Of a stretch of 64,000 nt of DNA, positions 63,103 through 64,000 are shown piece after piece; position 1 is the first letter of the stretch; every line of letters starts with the position of its first letter. The notes below the pieces were generated by a model that saw only the letters and a program-made list of their open reading frames with translations, was not told the DNA's origin and ran no database searches. Position numbers and translations under genes: made by a program. This DNA is from Ulvibacter litoralis (lineage in GTDB: Bacteria > Bacteroidota > Bacteroidia > Flavobacteriales > Flavobacteriaceae), in NCBI RefSeq assembly GCF_900102055.1, contig NZ_FNBA01000002.1:744001-808000 (forward strand), given 5' to 3'.

Positions 63103-63177
63103 GCATCAAAGGTAATATAAGGGTTAAAGATAGGTATGATTTTTTCAGAATATACTTTTACGAACAAAAAAAAATTG

Positions 63178-63185
63178 TAGATTTG
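63178..63185 (+). promoter_or_regulatory. -7 box TAGATTTG
   Basis: Match to TAnnTTTG, ending 42 bases before the ATG at 63228. No clear -33 TTG. Confidence 0.45.
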
Positions 63186-63227
63186 CGATAGACCTTTTAG
63201 AATTTAAAACACTTAAATTATCGTATA

Positions 63228-63890
63228 ATGAAATTAATAATTCAATTACTTCTTTGGCTAGTCATTATCTTCTTAGGATGGAAGCTTTATTCGTCTGTAA
63301 TCGGACCTGTTGAGTTTAATAAAGTTAAAGAAGCTCGATACACCAAAGTAATTAAAAATTTAAAAGATATTCAAGCGGCTCAATTAGCACACAAAGAGAT
63401 TACTGGTAAATTTACTGGAAGTTTTGATAGCTTAGTTCGTTTTATTGATACTGCGCAATTTGCTAACATCGAAAGACGTGATACTAGTTATGCAGATGTT
63501 GAAAAAAACAAAGCATACAATCTTACGGAAGGATATTTTATTGAAGCAGTTGTAATAGACACGTTAGGTTTTACTCCTGTTAAAGATTCACTTTACGGAA
63601 AAACAAATCGTTACAAAACAATGATGAATGTTCCAATTGAAGGAGTTGATGCTAAATTTGAATTAAAAGCTGGAACTATTGAGAAAAGTGGAACTAAATA
63701 TTCTGTTTTCGAAGCTAAAGTAGCTAAAGATGTTATTCTTAAAGGAATGGACAAAGACCTATTACAACAAGAAAAACAAGTTGTTTCTGTTGAAGGTGTA
63801 AATGGACCTGATATTAGAGTAGGATCAATGAATCAAGTTAATACAACTGGTAACTGGCCAAAAATATACGATTCTGCATCTGAACAATAA
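63228..63890 (+). CDS. Single-pass membrane protein with pilin-like helix
   Basis: A 220-residue protein with one N-terminal membrane segment (residues 3-24) followed by a long polar helix (30-60, ARYTKVIKNLKDIQAAQLA) and a KEITGKFTGSFDSLVRFID segment. This arrangement resembles pseudopilins of type II secretion and type IV pili after their membrane helix. A prepilin peptidase site (Gly then Phe/Met and Glu at +5) is not visible, so it may only be pilin-like. I recall relatives in flavobacteria as uncharacterised, next to DUF3822 and rsmD genes. DUF3822 indeed follows here. Confidence 0.72.
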   Translation: MKLIIQLLLWLVIIFLGWKLYSSVIGPVEFNKVKEARYTKVIKNLKDIQAAQLAHKEITGKFTGSFDSLVRFIDTAQFANIERRDTSYADVEKNKAYNLTEGYFIEAVVIDTLGFTPVKDSLYGKTNRYKTMMNVPIEGVDAKFELKAGTIEKSGTKYSVFEAKVAKDVILKGMDKDLLQQEKQVVSVEGVNGPDIRVGSMNQVNTTGNWPKIYDSASEQ

Positions 63891-63915
63891 CATAGCACAA
63901 AATATAGAGTACAGA

Positions 63916-64000
63916 TTGTCCGTTCAAATTTCTTTGACCGGACTTTCTTTTTTAGTGAAAAATACCGATTCAAACGAAACGCACTTTTTTACTGAAAATA
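63916..64000 (+). CDS. DUF3822 family protein, 3' part beyond the window
   Basis: The last bases read LSVQISLTGLSFLVKN in frame, the typical N-terminal strand pair of DUF3822. The gene runs out of the window. The frame is open from 63832 but contains no ATG or GTG; TTG at 63916 is the first usual start, and an unusual start further upstream cannot be excluded. I recall an actin-like ATPase fold for this family, which would need checking. It follows the pilin-like gene. Confidence 0.6.
   Translation, partial: MSVQISLTGLSFLVKNTDSNETHFFTEN

Noticed and set aside
63918-63953. Hairpin GTCCGTTCAAA/TTTGACCGGAC followed by a T-run, looking like a terminator
   Set aside because: It lies in the reading frame of the DUF3822 start (VQISLTGLSF), so it is coding sequence.
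1-64000. CRISPR arrays, insertion sequences, integrases, rRNA genes
   Set aside because: None seen; no regularly spaced repeats or transposase-like proteins in the window.

Overview
The window looks like a chromosomal segment of a marine-type member of the Flavobacteriaceae (Bacteroidota). The grounds are low GC, the TAnnTTTG -7 promoter word in front of several genes, Bacteroidota-style LptD, TamB and MlaD envelope proteins, a bacillithiol glycosyltransferase (BshA), a Bacteroidota Hcp (TssD) protein, lipoproteins with a Cys-Ser-Asp4 export signal, and Bacteroidota-restricted families such as DUF3822 and DUF4159. I could not run searches, so family names rest on motifs and recalled sequences.

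Layout. 1-889: end of an M19-type dipeptidase. 905-5004 (minus): a likely type VI secretion cargo cassette, made of an Hcp/TssD protein with an extra C-terminal domain, a GHSHG alpha/beta hydrolase, a small membrane protein and two exported proteins that are candidate immunity factors. 5391-14676 (minus): an eight-gene tightly packed run from amidase through MlaD, two Fe-S oxidoreductase subunits, a HAD protein, a small conserved protein and a GH3/serine-hydrolase fusion to bshA. 14745-18109: lptD and a RidA protein. 18110-22504 (minus): a giant TamB. 22602-28496: tsaD, TfoX-like, rsmE, a small ORF, DUF4159, TrmH-type methylase, AI-2E permease and a THUMP-like methyltransferase. 28637-28934: tRNA-Ser(GCU), tRNA-Pro(UGG) and tRNA-Arg(UCU). 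28998-37031: PgpH-type HD protein, thiolase, NlpC/P60 peptidase, TPR protein and gyrA. 37293-43071: clpC, a hypothetical, hutH and a TlpA-like lipoprotein. 43280-46636: phospholipase-D-like lipoprotein and a secreted endonuclease I. 46738-53194: nnr, then a putative thr leader and thrABC. 53242-57278: gcvT, glsA, an epimerase, a pterin dehydratase and yebC. 57359-64000: surface lipoprotein, acyltransferase, a KdsB-alcohol dehydrogenase fusion, DUF4126, RecD-like helicase, a pilin-like membrane protein and the start of a DUF3822 gene.

Functional themes. Much of the window serves the outer envelope: LPS transport (lptD), Kdo activation, TamB, MlaD, amidase, muropeptide-type GH3 and several lipoproteins. 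The rest is mostly housekeeping (gyrase, Clp, tRNA modification, threonine synthesis). The clearest accessory DNA is the Hcp/hydrolase cassette.

The most unexpected signal is not a gene. The octamer CTTCGGAA and its core TTCGGAA are scattered in both orientations through nearly every region. I counted by eye about 42 octamers and 58 heptamers, where I estimate one or two octamers by composition alone. Other points worth a second look are the KdsB/KdnB-like fusion, a hairpin-rich leader before thrA, a TamB frame with no ATG start, and the extended Hcp plus hydrolase pair.
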